A stretch of 64,000 bases of DNA from Ziziphus jujuba (Eukaryota > Streptophyta > Magnoliopsida > Rosales > Rhamnaceae). Of this stretch, positions 23,810 to 37,300 are shown in pieces. Position 1 is the first letter of the stretch, and each line of letters starts with the position of its first letter. Where the stretch lies: assembly GCF_031755915.1 (NCBI RefSeq), contig NC_083390.1:23617001-23681000 (forward strand), written 5' to 3'. Position numbers and translations under genes: made by a program. Below the pieces are notes generated by a model, which was given only the letters and a program-made list of their open reading frames with translations, had not been told where the DNA came from and made no database searches.

Positions 23810-24338
23810 GATTTCTAGATTATAATGATTATTTTTTTTTTTTTGGGAGAAAAATCAAAACCTGTATTTTAATTTTTGAAGAGACTATAAGAGACTATTT
23901 AGATTCTTATGTATTTTAAATTAGTTTGTCCCTAGGCCCCACATATATAAACTCTAACTCTACTCTTAGGCATATGTATGTGATCAATAATCAGTTGGAT
24001 TCTCCCGAGCTAATCCAAAAGGATAAATGTGTTTAAATAATAATAATAATAATAATCCAAAGGGGATGATTAAGTCGCGCGAACTACTGCAATGAAGTTA
24101 TTAGGATTTTCTGTTTGTTTTATTTATTTGTCTAATTGTACTTATTTTTGCTTTGAAATTATTGCTCATATCAAATGGACATTTCACCAAGTTTTGTCAC
24201 GTTGAATTGTGAATTTTAGATAGTGGGTTAAATTATGGTGAATTTTTTTATTTCATAATTTTTGAATTTGTTCGCTGTGTGTTATTCTACCCCACTAGGA
24301 AGTTTGAACTGCATATGGAATTATTCATATTTTCATGT

Positions 24339-24370
<32 letters not shown>

Positions 24371-25010
24371 TGGAAATAGAGGAATTCCAACTTAAATTTC
24401 TGTCGAAAAAATTAATAAGAATTTTTATTATTGAGATGTTCCTATATATATATATATATATATTTATAAATGTACCCGAATAAACTTATATTACTCAGTG
24501 TTGTGGATTGAGAGAGAAAAAATATCAAGAGAGAAAGACAACTTTGGAGTATATTGAATTTAAATTTCCTTTTACAATCCAATAAAAAACTCACATATAT
24601 GGAATACTTGGTAAAATAAAAAGTATTTAAAAAAACTAATTATTGAGAATTAATTTTTTGAGATTCAATTTTATGAGAATATATGAGTTTTTTTATGAGT
24701 TTTTTTTATAGTATTTGGTTAATTATAAAAAAAAAAAATAGAACTTTCAAGTAATTAAATAAATTTATATATTAAAAATAAAAGATAAAATTGTATTTTA
24801 AAAAATACGCAAAATTAATTTTTCAGAAAATTTTAGAATGACAACTTTTTAATATAATTAACTCTCCCTGTCAGTTTCTTACATTATGAAATTACTTTTT
24901 ACTGAGGATCATAAATTTTTTCTATTAAAAATTATTCAAACAAGAAAAAATTTCACTTTTTCAGAAAATTTTAATTCCTACTAACTTTACCATTGCTCAA
25001 ACACCCCAAT
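23810..25010. repeat. Unit-4 remnant of DRE2 3' flank plus AT-rich spacer
   Basis: About 24190-24500 resembles the DRE2 3' flank of units 1-3 (ttaaattatggtgaattttt, tgttcgctgtgtgtt, gaagtttgaactgcatatgg, cagtgttgtgga). No DRE2 exon precedes it. The rest is AT-rich with (TA)n at 24338-24366 and 24444-24463, and no supported gene. Confidence 0.6.
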
Positions 25011-26779
25011 AAAATTAATCATTTTCAGCTTTAAAATCTGTAGAGAATCCCATTACACTTGGAAAAGTTACCCACATTAACACAACATTCATCACTATGT
25101 TTAGGGAAAAGTACAGCCTTTCTTGATTCCTCTAGCCCTCCACATGCTAAAATAGCATTGAGCATTAAGTTAGGAACTCGAATGTTTACAGGAATAGAAA
25201 AATTAGGGACTAAAGTACCAAAATGGGACATTTGTGTTTCTATATTGGAGAAAATCATAATACCACTTAGAAGACATTTTAGGTGCACGCGTGACACTAT
25301 TTTTCTGATCAATGTAGTACAATCCGTACCTAAGTATTATACCCGACCATACAAAATCATCGAATGGAGACCAATAGAAGTATCTTCGTACTCCACGCCA
25401 TTCTTACAAAAAATAATTAATCGCATTCAAGTGTCGAAGAACAGATATGATTCTATAAGGATCCCTTATTGCTTCAATGAATGGCCGTTTATCATCCTTA
25501 ATTTCAAGCATTATTATGTTAAAATTTAATCAGTCATTGTATTTCAATAAGTATATAGATGCAAATCCAGAAAATTGAAGCATAAGGAAAAAAAAAATTT
25601 TTTTTTTCAACCACTTTCGGCAATAATGTTATTTGGGTTTTCATATTTTTGCTTCACAATTAGTTCTAGCAATTTTTGTAGACCCTGAGGATAACTTCCA
25701 TTTACCCGCAATTTATGAAATTAAGTACATAAATGGTCTTATCTGATAAAAATCACCTTTAACCATTGTGTTTTCTGCTGTCAAAATTTTTAACATATGA
25801 ACTAAAATATATATATATATATTTATATATACTTACTGGATAACCAAGAGGCAATCCATCTTTTTGTTCTGCAAATTCAAAATATAGACAAAGAATGTTA
25901 TATTAGAATTTATACTTTATATTTTCTTGGCTTATGATTGAGTTATTTTGTTTGACAAAAGATATAACATTAAAAGAAAATATAAAGAATAATAATAAAA
26001 AAATTACCTAGCAAAATTGTCAATGAATCAACTCACGGTGAAACAACGTTGGAGGTTTTACCATACTTTAGCATATGATGACACCTGATAATTTAATTCC
26101 AAATAATGAAAACTGCCCTTAATCAAACTCTTATCTTCTTCAGAAAATATAGGTAGCTTCTCCTTAACCAAATCTCTCATGTTTTTTGGATAATCTCCAT
26201 AAATTAGTGGTTCAACAAACCTCTAATGTGAAACAAAAGAATAAATTAGTGAGTCATAACATAAATATTATATAATTTGATATTATCTCACCCAAATTAC
26301 ATGTAATTAGGCACTAATTGCCGTATATACGAGCAATTAATCTGGCCTAGTAAAAAATATTTGATATACATACATATATATATATATATATAATTCTTGC
26401 TTAATAATAAAACTATAGTTAAGTTCAGATATATACCATCCTAAATTGAAGTTAAGAAGTCTATTAGCTGCGTCTTTGTCTTCTGATGATTCTGAATAAG
26501 GTTCTTAATAGTCTGAATTTAGAGCAATGCGAATGACTCCTTGTTTTTCCTATAGAGTTATATTTAAAATTATATTTTTTAATAAAATGTTAGTAAATGA
26601 AATTAGATGTTAATTTACACTCTAGTTGTAAAAAGTGTACTTACACAAATGAGGGACTTAATTATCCTCCATACTTGTATTTCAGGGCTTGTGGCAACTC
26701 AAAATTAAAAATTGTGACCATGGGTTTGATCCCTGCATTTGAGGAAACTTTGGAATAACATTTTTGACATATATAACAG

Positions 26780-27139
26780 AAGAATCAAGGCGGAGCCAGA
26801 TATGTTAGGTTAGAGGGGCCGGAAAATTCATTAATATTTATAAATAAAAAATAATATTTGAAATCACCTATTTAGAAAAATAAATTAAATCTATACATGT
26901 GCTTCATATACATATTTTATTTTCTTTGAAATAAATGAAACAAGCACAGAGTAAGGATTTTTTTATTTTTTTTTTTCTAATGGTCAATGCAATTGTAAAA
27001 CACTCATAATTTCACCGTATAAAAAAGTTTTACTTAAGACAAAATTGGTCACTTGTATATATCTAAATGACAAACCAATTAATTATCTAACTTAATATTT
27101 CAATTATTTTTAATGATGACTATTAGATAATTACAAACT

Positions 27140-27193
<54 letters not shown>

Positions 27194-27380
27194 TAGATAA
27201 TTACAAACTTTAATGAGTAATATTTAATTTATTAAAAAATAATAATAAAATTTAGGGGGCCAAATGTGTAAAATAAAAAAATTCGAACCTAAAATATATT
27301 TAAATGCACATATTTAGAAGGAAAAATTAAAAAGGCGAGGGAGGCATGGCCCCTCAGGCCTAAGAGTAGCTAGGCCCCCT
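26780..27380. mobile_element. Transposon-like insertion in GH1 unit 4 (unclassified)
   Basis: A segment opening with aaggcggagccagat and closing with ggaggcatggcccctcaggcc...ctaggccccctgc separates GH1 exons. Its GC-rich ends around an AT-rich middle, and an AGAAT-like repeat at both edges, suggest an inserted element. Termini and class were not resolved. It contains a (TA)n(TG)n tract near 27143-27193. Confidence 0.35.
27143..27193. repeat. (TA)n(TG)n compound microsatellite
   Basis: A long tatata run passing directly into tgtgtgtg. Confidence 0.9.
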
Positions 27381-29274
27381 GCAAAGAATACATAATGTAG
27401 TAAAGTTATATCTTTCTTATGTACCATTTTTTAAGTAATTCATCGATCAAATTATTATAGTGAAAAAAAAACAAAAGATAGATTCCTTCTTGTTTTATTC
27501 CACCAATTGATGTTCCATCTGTTTTTTAAACCACAAGCCACAATGCTCGAATAAATTTGTTATTAGAAAAAGTTGGAAAAACAAAAATTAAAAAAAAAAA
27601 AAAAACAAAAAATCTTTCATCTTCTATACTAACTTACTTGGCAGAACCCTAGGATGGAGAATCTGTAATAATCAAGTCCATGGATCTTCACAAGCCTCAC
27701 ATCATCCTATTGGGGAGATAAAGATCGTATTTAATAAAGTATTTACACATATATGAAAAACAATTTAAATTCTTATAAAGGATTTTTTAATTATTATATT
27801 ACTTTGATTACTTATTGTTAATAATTAGCATGTTGTTCTTTCCTTATATCTTTTCTACGAATCAAGTACTGCCAACAAAAAAAATAAAATAAAATAAAAT
27901 AAAATAAAAATTTGGGTTAGTAATTGCCATGAATTAATAGTAGTAGAAGATTGATTAATCCCATTGTTTCTTATATATCTTATACAAATACAAAACTTTC
28001 CTATATAATATTTGTCAAGTTCAATTACATGTAATTTATTTATGATAATATATTTCATATAATCAAATGCAAAATATAATCAACCAAATATTGAATGTGA
28101 ATAGTAAAAAGAAAATCATTTTAGTTTGTAAGAACCTGGGAATTCTTCAATACAAGAATCGCAAAAACTTGGTCCTCTTCCTCCTTTGATTGATCCTTCA
28201 ATATTCTACAAAAATCAATAAATTTAAAATGAGACATTCACAACATTATGTTTTCTAAAACGAAAACAAGATAAAAATTTGTGTATATATGTGATAATAA
28301 TCTGTAGTGCAGAAGAACCAGCGCCAAATATAAAATCATTTGGAAAGTTGTAATGCTTTATTTTTAATTCTTCAACAAGTGAAGCATCAACTCATAGTTA
28401 GATTCCCCTGCTGTCACATTCACTAATATTCCTAAAAAAAGTAATAATAATAATAATAATAAAGAAAGATATTTTATTTATTATTAATCCAAAAATAAAA
28501 AATAAAATTAATTAATTATATTCAGTGTAGTTAATTTGCATTGATGTGTTTATTGACCTATCCGCATACTACTAAGAAAATTTAAGTTTATTTAATTGGG
28601 TGGCATATGAAATCATGCTGGTTTTCTTTATGTATGAACCAAACTGCTTTATGATCCAGTGCAAACTAGAATAACTTATGGCCTGTGTTGTTGTGATACA
28701 AGACTAATTTAGATTAGCCTGGATTATTTTAAATATAGGTTAATCAAATTAGATTATTTAAAATTTAGCAGAATGTAATTGAACATATTGAACAAACCTT
28801 TCAATAGTCGTTCGAAAAATTTGGTGCAAGAAAAAATTGCCTAATATAAAAAATAAAATAAATAAAAATTGATGAACAAGGATAATGAGCATGAATCCTA
28901 ACCTTTACACTCAGCATTCCAACAATAAATGAAGTAATGACAATGAAGCCAAGGACCCCCCTTTGAACCCTTGTTGGAGATGACAACGCTGATGGTAAAA
29001 GAACCATAAAAATCTATTTTACCAAAAGGAAAAAAGAAAAAAGAAATTTTTTTTTTTCTCACAATTCAAAATAAATTGAAAAAGATAATTTTCTTTTGAA
29101 ATGAATGACGATAGCAACATGTCTTTTATAGTAATTTAATTTTTTCATTCAATATAATAAAATAACCAATCAACTAACCTTAAACCAAGTTAATAAGTGA
29201 CATTAGTAGTCTTGCTAATTCTGGTTTACTCTACAACAATTATATATGTATAAATATGACAGATACCTAGATTT

Positions 29275-29345
29275 TGGGTGAGCACCAGTCATCTAATGCC
29301 ATGTGGCGGTATGTGCCACATGGCAGGAAGTTAATGCTGCCAATC
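29275..29345 (-). promoter_or_regulatory. Conserved inverted-repeat block, unit 4
   Basis: TGCCATGTGGCG (29297-29308) and TGCCACATGGCAG a few bases on, about 290 bp upstream of the unit-4 GH1 ATG. The spacing is the same as in unit 2. Confidence 0.6.
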
Positions 29346-30479
29346 AACATTTTCTAATTTATATCTTCTTCTATTCATAGAAGATATCTAGTTTATGAGC
29401 TGCCGCAACCATTAGGTTGTAAACTTCTCTTAAATCTCTTTTGAAATTAGATGTTTAAGAAGTTGAGTAATATTAGTACTAAATAAATTTATTGAAATAT
29501 ACAAATACATGTGATAATATTTTATTGATTAATATAGTAATATAATTTAATTATGAATAATAAAAAATTTAAAACAATAAATATAATTAGTATACCCAAA
29601 TCAAATATTAACATAGCGATTGTATACAATTTGCTATATTTATTAGCTACTTTAATGTTATTTTAACAAGTTTTAGTCAATTTTAAAAAATAATTTAGAA
29701 AAAAGTTTTTAAAGTGTCAAAATTTTCTACATAATTTTTTTTTCTTTTTTTTTATAATGAAATTGTATTTTGTTTCTTTTGTAAACGTATGGACTTTTAT
29801 ATTTATATTTTATAATTATTATTATATTAAATAAAAAATATATTTTATATGAAAAACAATTGTTAATTTTGTTGTTTCTAGGCATATATTTGTTGAGAAA
29901 TTAGTTGGATTTTCGGAGAGTTAATCCAAAGGAAGGAGTTTAAAGCAAGAAGTTAACTAAATGAATTAGAATTTTTATATGATTGTTTTTATTTGAGAAA
30001 ATTAAATAAGACCCTGATATTTAATTGTATTATATAAAAATATATAAAAGTAATTAATTTAGCTGTTATGTTAGTTAATTAATTTAATCAATTTACAACA
30101 GAAAAAGAAGCCTTAGAAGAGTCCGATTTGACATTATAACAAAGTATAGAGAAAAAAAAAAAAGTGATTGAAACACTGTTTAAAGTTCATAAAGAATTTT
30201 TGTAATTTTACTTTAAATTATTTTTTTATTATAATGTAGGGTCATAAAACAGTAAAGAATTAAAAATAAAAAAATAAAAAAATAATTAAATAAAGGAAAA
30301 AAAGGAAAGGTGGAGAGTCCACAATAATTGGCATCAAATGCTTATGGGGATTCGCACTGTTGCTGAATTCCAAGATCTGCAACCAAACCAAAACACCTCC
30401 AATATAATATATATATATATATGTATATGCATATATAATAAAATAAAATATAAAAATAAAAACCACCCTCTCCTATTCA
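29346..30479. other. AT-rich intergenic spacer
   Basis: Separates the GH1/DRE2 array from the SANT gene. Very AT-rich, with a (TA)n run near 30408-30437. No supported gene. Confidence 0.5.
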
Positions 30480-31371
30480 CCTTTTCAGTGGCTTTTTACT
30501 CTGTTTCCCCATTGGTGGAGCTCTCTCAGCTCTCTCAAGCTATCTGTTTTGTCTCTCTTTCACTCTCTCTTTTCAGTTCCTTTGGATAGCCTGAAAGCCT
30601 CAAAAACCCAACAAAAATAAATAAATAAAAATAAATAAACAAAAAATAAAATAATGGTCGTAGCCAATTAGGGCTTCGTCGGAAAGTTGAACCCAAAAAG
30701 GTAACGCTCTCGTTCTCTCTCTAGCTTTTTTTTTTTTAAATTTTTTTTTAAGAGTTTTCTATCTCTCTCTCTCTCTCTTTAGCACTACCACACGTACCCA
30801 TTTTGTGCTTAATAGCCTTTTCTTTTATCTGTTGCCCATTTGGAGCTTTTTTCTCAGCTCTTAATGGAAGTGGCTCCGGCACCAGTTGGGTGGGTGGTTT
30901 TCTGGGCGTTATCCAAACAGTGTTTCACAACTTCTGTTGGGTTTTGATCCTTGTTTGTGCAGGTGAGGTTGTGCTTCGGTTTTTTCTTTCTGGGTATTTT
31001 TCTTTTTGGGTTCTGAAGCTGTCTGAGATTTTTGAAATATTCTGGGGTTTTTGTTTGCATTTGGGGTTTTTGGGAGATGATGTTTTTTCTGGGATTATCG
31101 GTTAAAAGGGTATAGTTTTTGTTGGGAATTAATCAGTTATGGCGGTTCTTTGTAGTGTTTTTGATGGGTTGTGCTGTGGAATATATGGTTTGTGATAGAA
31201 GTAAAGAAAAAAAAAAAAAAGATTTGTTTTTTTTTTTTTTTTTAAATTTTTGATAGAAAATTTTAAGCTTTAGGGAGAGTTGTGGATCAAAATTTTGGAA
31301 GAGTGCTTTTGAATTACTGGTTTGTTATGTTTGGATAACCAACTTGGGAATAAAAAAAGTAGAAGGAAAAA
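30480..31371 (+). promoter_or_regulatory. Leader region of the SANT/DUF3755 gene
   Basis: CT-rich leader (ctctctcagctctctcaagc near 30520; ctctctctctctctc near 30763). CCAAAAAG|GTAACG at 30700/30701 is a good donor for a leader intron running to just before the ATG; the acceptor was not fixed. A 100-aa hydrophobic ORF here (30803-31105) lies in this predicted intron and is not supported. Confidence 0.5.
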
Positions 31372-34300
31372 ATGGCAACGGAGTCCAACACAGGGTTTCA
31401 CTGCGAGGGAGCTTTAGGTTCTGCTTTGAATCGACACGCTATATCATTCCAATCTGGTGCTATAAACAGCACGTCCGAGATGCTTCAAATGGGGTATTCC
31501 TTTGGTGTGAATAGTAATACAGCAGCGGGAATGATGTTTACTGGGAATTCAACCATTATTGGCAACAATCCTGTAATTAGTCAGGCTGGTAGTTCATCTG
31601 GTGCTCTGCTTCTTGATTCAGTGCCAGGGCTGAAGCATGACGTGGGGTTGGCTGTTGAGTGGTCTGTTGAGGAACAGTACAAGTTGGAGGAAGGCCTAGC
31701 GAGGTAGGTCCTTCACAAAAAAAAAAAAAAAAAGAAAAAGAAAAAAGAAGCTTTTTTTTGGTCATGTTTGTAATCATGTAGAACTTGCTTTTTTTCCCTT
31801 TTTTTTTTTTTTTTTAATTATTACCAAATTTTTGCTGCCTCGTCCTCTTGCTTGTTTGCCAAACTTTTGTGGATTTCACTTGGAAAAAAATTACTTTTCT
31901 ATGTGCAAATGGTTCTACTGATATTATGCTGAATGGTTTGATGGTAATTTACCTCAACATTGTCATATACCTATGGCAGGGTCTCTAGTATACTGGTAGT
32001 ATTAGTTAGATGTGATACAAAATATATATCACCATAGACATGCGATGGTTCTAATATTTAACAGTAATTCCTATGAAATTTTATGCAGTACATTGTCAAT
32101 ATACTCATCTGCACATTCAGTTATTATCGATTATGCATGACACATTCTTGGGTACTTTTAGTTATTGGAGTGAAGTGAATTCATTCTAAGGTTTCATTTT
32201 CTATTTGTGAATGTTTTACGGCCTATCATACCTTTTATTTATTTATTTATTTTTTGCTGAAAAGAGGGTTTTATAAACCAAAAAGGGCAAGAAAATACAA
32301 AGCCCAGATTCAGGAGCTAGCCTCATGGCCTCTCTCCTGAATCATTACATTAACAATAGCTGAGGAGATTTGAGAAGGATCAAAAGATCCTATTACAACT
32401 TGATTAACAGCCCATTGTGAAATAATGTGGGCACCTCTATTGGCTCTCCTCAGAATCCAATTAAAAATAACAGAATCAAAATTAGAACACAACTCTAGGA
32501 TATTAGAGAAAATATTATCAGCAGACCAATGTAGGGAGGCACAACTACGAGTGTTTAAGCTTTGAATAACAGCTTTGCTTCATTTTCGCACCAAATTTGG
32601 TGCCAACCTTCGATAGCAGCTAAATTCAGTGCTTTGAAGATGGCTAACAGTTCAGCAACATCTGGGATATTGCAGTCATCTTTGAAGGTCAGGATTTTGG
32701 AGAACTTTGCCTCTGTAATTTCTGGCCACAACACCCAAGAAACAACCCTGGTTTCTCACGGCAGCAGCCCTATCATACCTTCTTGTTCTCTTGAGAGTTC
32801 TTAGTTTCTATTTTAGCATGTAAAACTTGTATTGCTATGTGATGCTATGATGGTGGTTTTCTTTTCTTTTATTTTTTTTTTTATTTTTTTTTCATTTTTA
32901 AATATTTTATATTTGTTAGATGCTTGTTACGTGAATGATTTGGTTATAATGCGTGCAAATATTAGAACTTGTATTGCAAATTGTTCTTTTACAATGTTGG
33001 ATTGATTCATCTGGCTGGTTTGGCTGTGTGACTTTGTAGATATGCTGATGAACCAAGTATAATGAGGTACATCAAGATTGCTGCCACATTGCGTGACAAG
33101 ACTGTGCGTGATGTTGCTTTGAGGTGTAGGTGGATGATGGTAAGCTTTTAATGTTCTGTGATACTGCCATCTTAGATACACTATTTACTTCACAAGTATG
33201 CTATTTGTTTTTTGGTCATTTTTGTGGTTCTAAAATGTAGTTATCTTTGTGAGTTCCTTTGTGCTGGTGGGGAGTCCCACCCTTATTTGTTATGGGATAA
33301 ATTGGGTCAAACAAAAGGAGCAAAATAGCAAATTAACAATTAGAGGAAGAGTAAATTTCAATTATATTCGAACAAACTAAGTTTCTCCTTCTCTTGACTT
33401 ATTCTAACCAAAGTCGGCTGATGTAAACCAGTGACGTGGCACCTTATGCAGGTGCCATTGTTAGTATTAAATTTGATTCCACACCCTACCCCCCTTCTAA
33501 CATGGGATAGCTATATCACTGGTGGTTGGTCATCATTAACAATTTGGTTCTAATTTGTAATGCAATAAAATATGTCACTCGATTCTTGGCCCCAACCTCT
33601 TTTTAGAAATTCGTGATCATGAAAGCCATATTATGCTTGCTTTGGCCAATTATTTGGTCCATCCTTTCTTTGATTACTATTACATTTGAAACCTGGTTTG
33701 TTGCTTGTGGAAGAAGCTATCATTATTTACATCTGATCCTCATCAACATCCTTTGAGATTTTACGTTTTATCTCCAACTTAAATGGATGTCTCTTAATGG
33801 ATTAATAGTTAGCAACATAATTTATTGCATATTAGATAGATTTATTGATACTTAAATTACTTTACATATGCTGGTTTGAGTTGTCAATGTTCTTATGTAA
33901 ATATTTAACAGAGAAAGCGGAGGAAACCTGATGAACATAATGTAGGAAAGAAGGTGATCAACAGAAAGGTATGTTTGTGCAACTTTTATGAACATTTGTG
34001 ATATTGGTTCCTGTGAATAAATATTTTTTTTACTTTGCATTTCAGAAAAAGAAACATTAAAATTATTATCAAGTGAGTAATGAAAAACTACTGAGTTTGA
34101 TAAACAATAGGAATAGACTGAGTATCTTTTCTGAGAGTGAAGGGATCCATGGGAGGATGGGGCCTAAAAGTCCTCTTCTAGCTTCTATCTTTCTTTCTGC
34201 CTTATCAAAACTAATGTCTTACATCGAGTCATGAGATTGCACATTTCATTATTTGATTTTTCGCCCAAAATTTTCCTGTTCTCACCCATGACTATCAACC

Positions 34301-37300
34301 TGCATGCAATTTCACTTTATGAAACTTGCAGTCAGCTTTCAAATCAAGGGATATATTCTTTTCAATTGGCAATACATATGAAGTCTTGGATGTCAGATTA
34401 TGAAAGATAGCTACCTTACGATTTGATAGGACTGAAATATGATATTTATTGTTAATAAATTAGGATTTTTGTTACCATTTATTACTGTTGTGACAATTCG
34501 ATATAACCAAACAAAGTAAAGAAAAAAATTTGCATTATTACTATATAGTGCAACTTACCTGCTTTATATAACTTAGTTTTATTCCAAAAGTAACGTGAAA
34601 CCCTAACCTCCCAACAAAGAGAGAGAGAGAGAGAGAGACCTGCAAGAGAACATTACAGTGATAGGTAGGACTTAGGAAGTGGCAGAAGATGCAAAGGCAG
34701 TGCTAGTTCATTGAGATGAAGCCTTGATGTTATTGGTGGAATGGCTAATTGGTTGTAAAATTGATAGAGACATCTAAGAGGAAAGACGGGCAGCCACAAA
34801 AATGCCCCATTTGGGAAAATATTTTGAGTTTATAAATTCCCTCTATATTTAGCATACATGTATTGCCCCATCTACTATATTTTATTTTGGGCCAGACACC
34901 TAGACCAAAAAGTCCCATCCGTTACAAATAATATAGTTAAGGCATTTTTATGTTTTACTTGTTATACAATTTGAATCCTATTTCATTTTTGTGAAGCAAT
35001 TTTTGAATTACCAGACATTTAGGATAATATGTTTTACTACAAAAATTAATCCTCTTGGATTGCCATAATTAATTTCTTACTTTCAAATTAAATTACTAAA
35101 ATGATAAGTAGTTGTAAAAGCTGAAAAAAATATATAGATGCATATTTCCTCCAACTCAATTGCCTAAGCTTAACATCATAGATGGGATTCCTTTTTTTGA
35201 TTATGAATATATTAATGTCTTTAGGATCTAATGTTGATTGAGGAACCAGTATTCTAAAGATCATGCTTCTTCAGGATAAGCTTCTGGAGTCATCTTCAAA
35301 GATGAATATGCCTTCTGCTCTGCCGCTGAACATGGGTACATATCCTTTTATGTTGCACAATGTGGACCAGAATGGATGCATGCCTTCCGAAGGTTAGTTT
35401 TTTTTTTTTTTTTTTTTTTTTTTTGGGTGTGTTTTTTAAATGTTTATAATGAAAAACATAACAGAAGAGAGCACAAGAATAAACACAATATAATGTAATT
35501 CCATAGATCTGCAATTCTGAACTATCTGCGCAATAGATCATGTGTGCCTTGCATTCAATGAAGAAGAGAATATATTTATCTTGGTTTTAGGTGGTATTAA
35601 GGGCATATGTTGTACAGTTTTGCAATAAACATAGTGTAGCAATTAATTGTCTAAAAAGGAAGAAAAGAAATAAGAATGAAGGATATACCCAGTTGTGCAT
35701 ATAGGGGAAAAAAAAAAAAAAAAAAAAAAGGGATTTTAGAACACATGTTATAGTTCAAGAAGCTGACATGATTGAAAACGTTTGCTGGAGTAACATTTCA
35801 TGAGACATTGATTTTTATAAGTTACTGCTAATTTCTTTGCTATCTGTTAGATACTCTTTATTTTTCTTAATCCAAACTAAGTATTGCATGCATCTGATGT
35901 TCCTTTGTAAATAACGAAGCTTAGACTTAGATTCTTCCTCCCAGTAGTTAGAATACTGATATTTAGTGCATCTTACTTCCAGGATCACCATGCATAACTA
36001 GTGAAACACATGTGGTGAGAGAATCTGTTTATACAAATGATGCTGAAGCAGGATCCTAGTTAATGTAAAACATCTTTTGTTTTTGTACTGCGTGGGTGTT
36101 TCCATTGGGTCAGGTGAAAATGAAACTGTTTTGACACTTTTGTTGGAAGGTTTAGAATTTCAATCACAAATCTCTTTGGAAGAATGTTATGGTATATATT
36201 TGTTTGTATAGAAAACCAACTTAGTTTACATATCACTTTTCTGTGTGCCTGTATTTGGTTTCGCTTACTTTAATATCTTGATCTCATTTATTTTTTAACG
36301 ACTAAAGATCTTGCACATCACCTTGTAATGGAAATTCAGTAAATAAAATTTCATGTATGTAATAGTGCTCTAAAATAAATGGCACATTGGAGAGGATGAT
36401 AATGCTTTTTTACATATAATACAAATTGATGGAAGAAATGAGCTTATACACTGACCTTCCAACTAGAATAATCAAACATAAAGGTAAATCCCTAAAATCC
36501 TTCGATGTAGAAGTCTGTTAATTTATCTCATAGAAGCTTCACATCTTGTATCTTGCCTTTGTGAATTCTTCCATTCGGTCCCAACCAAATTGTCCAAAAT
36601 GTAGCTAACTTTTTACAATACCAAACAATGCATGGTAACCATGAATGGAAAGTAATAAGGAATATTGATTGCGGAGACTTGAGGTCTAGGCAGTGACCAA
36701 GTGGAGGACATTACTAAAAATTGCTATTTTATTTTTTTAATTTTTTTTTCTGGAGCTTTTTCTCTTTTTGTTTATTTTTATTTTCAGCCTCTCCAGCATA
36801 ACTTATGCTACATTTGATGTTTTGGGTATAATTATTCTTCTGCGATATATTAAATGCTTCAGCACATAATGTTGCAGAAATATTTTTCCTTTGTTTGGTT
36901 GGTTTTTTGTTATATCATAGTTTAATTTGGTTTTATTGAGGCAGTTCTTCTTGGTTAGTTTCAGGACTAAGTGGCACAGCCAAACACCTATTGGAACAAA
37001 ATGCTCAAGCTTTTAGTCAAATCTCGTCTAATCTTTCTACATACAAGGTAAATATCGTGATACTTGTGCAGTTGATATGCATAAGATTTTGTAGTAAAGG
37101 ATAAGAATCAGCTGTTGAAAATTGGATTTGTATGAAATTTCATATGGAAATTTATTGGGCATCATGCTCCCGCATTTTCCTTTAATTCAAAATTTTTTTT
37201 GGTTGACATGAAATATTGATCTAACATAGGCTTTTCCTCTCATGTTTAACATTCTATGTTCTTATGTAAATTTTGCTTGTTATCTGACCAAATATTTTCA

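Larger units (their letters stand above)
25015..29010 (-). pseudogene. GH1 beta-glucosidase pseudogene, unit 4 (most complete)
   Basis: Minus-strand exon relics in 5'-3' order: signal peptide (29007-28905, MVLLPSALSSPTRVQRG then GFIVITSFIVGML); an exon with VEELKIKHYNFPNDFIFGAG (about 28430-28310); EGSIKGGRGPSFCDS (about 28205-28140); DDVRLVKIHGLDYYRFSI (about 27705-27640); EPYSESSEDKDAANRLLNF (about 26510-26440); FVEPLIYGDYPKNMRDLVKE then LIKGSFHYL (about 26225-26100); DPYRIISVLRHLNA (about 25475-25430); and the last exon YFYWSPFDDFVW, LRYGLYYID, VTRAPKMSSKWYYDFL (about 25400-25255). Exon 2 is frameshifted near 28395. The TxNEP and TENG active-site exons were not found; AT-rich and transposon-like DNA occupies 26780-27380. 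Non-functional. Confidence 0.82.

Noticed and set aside
25015..29010. Functional beta-glucosidase gene in unit 4
   Set aside because: Exon order is good, but the TxNEP and TENG active-site exons are absent and exon 2 is frameshifted.
30803..31105. 100-aa hydrophobic ORF upstream of the SANT gene
   Set aside because: It lies in the predicted leader intron, is T/G-rich, and has no recognisable motif.
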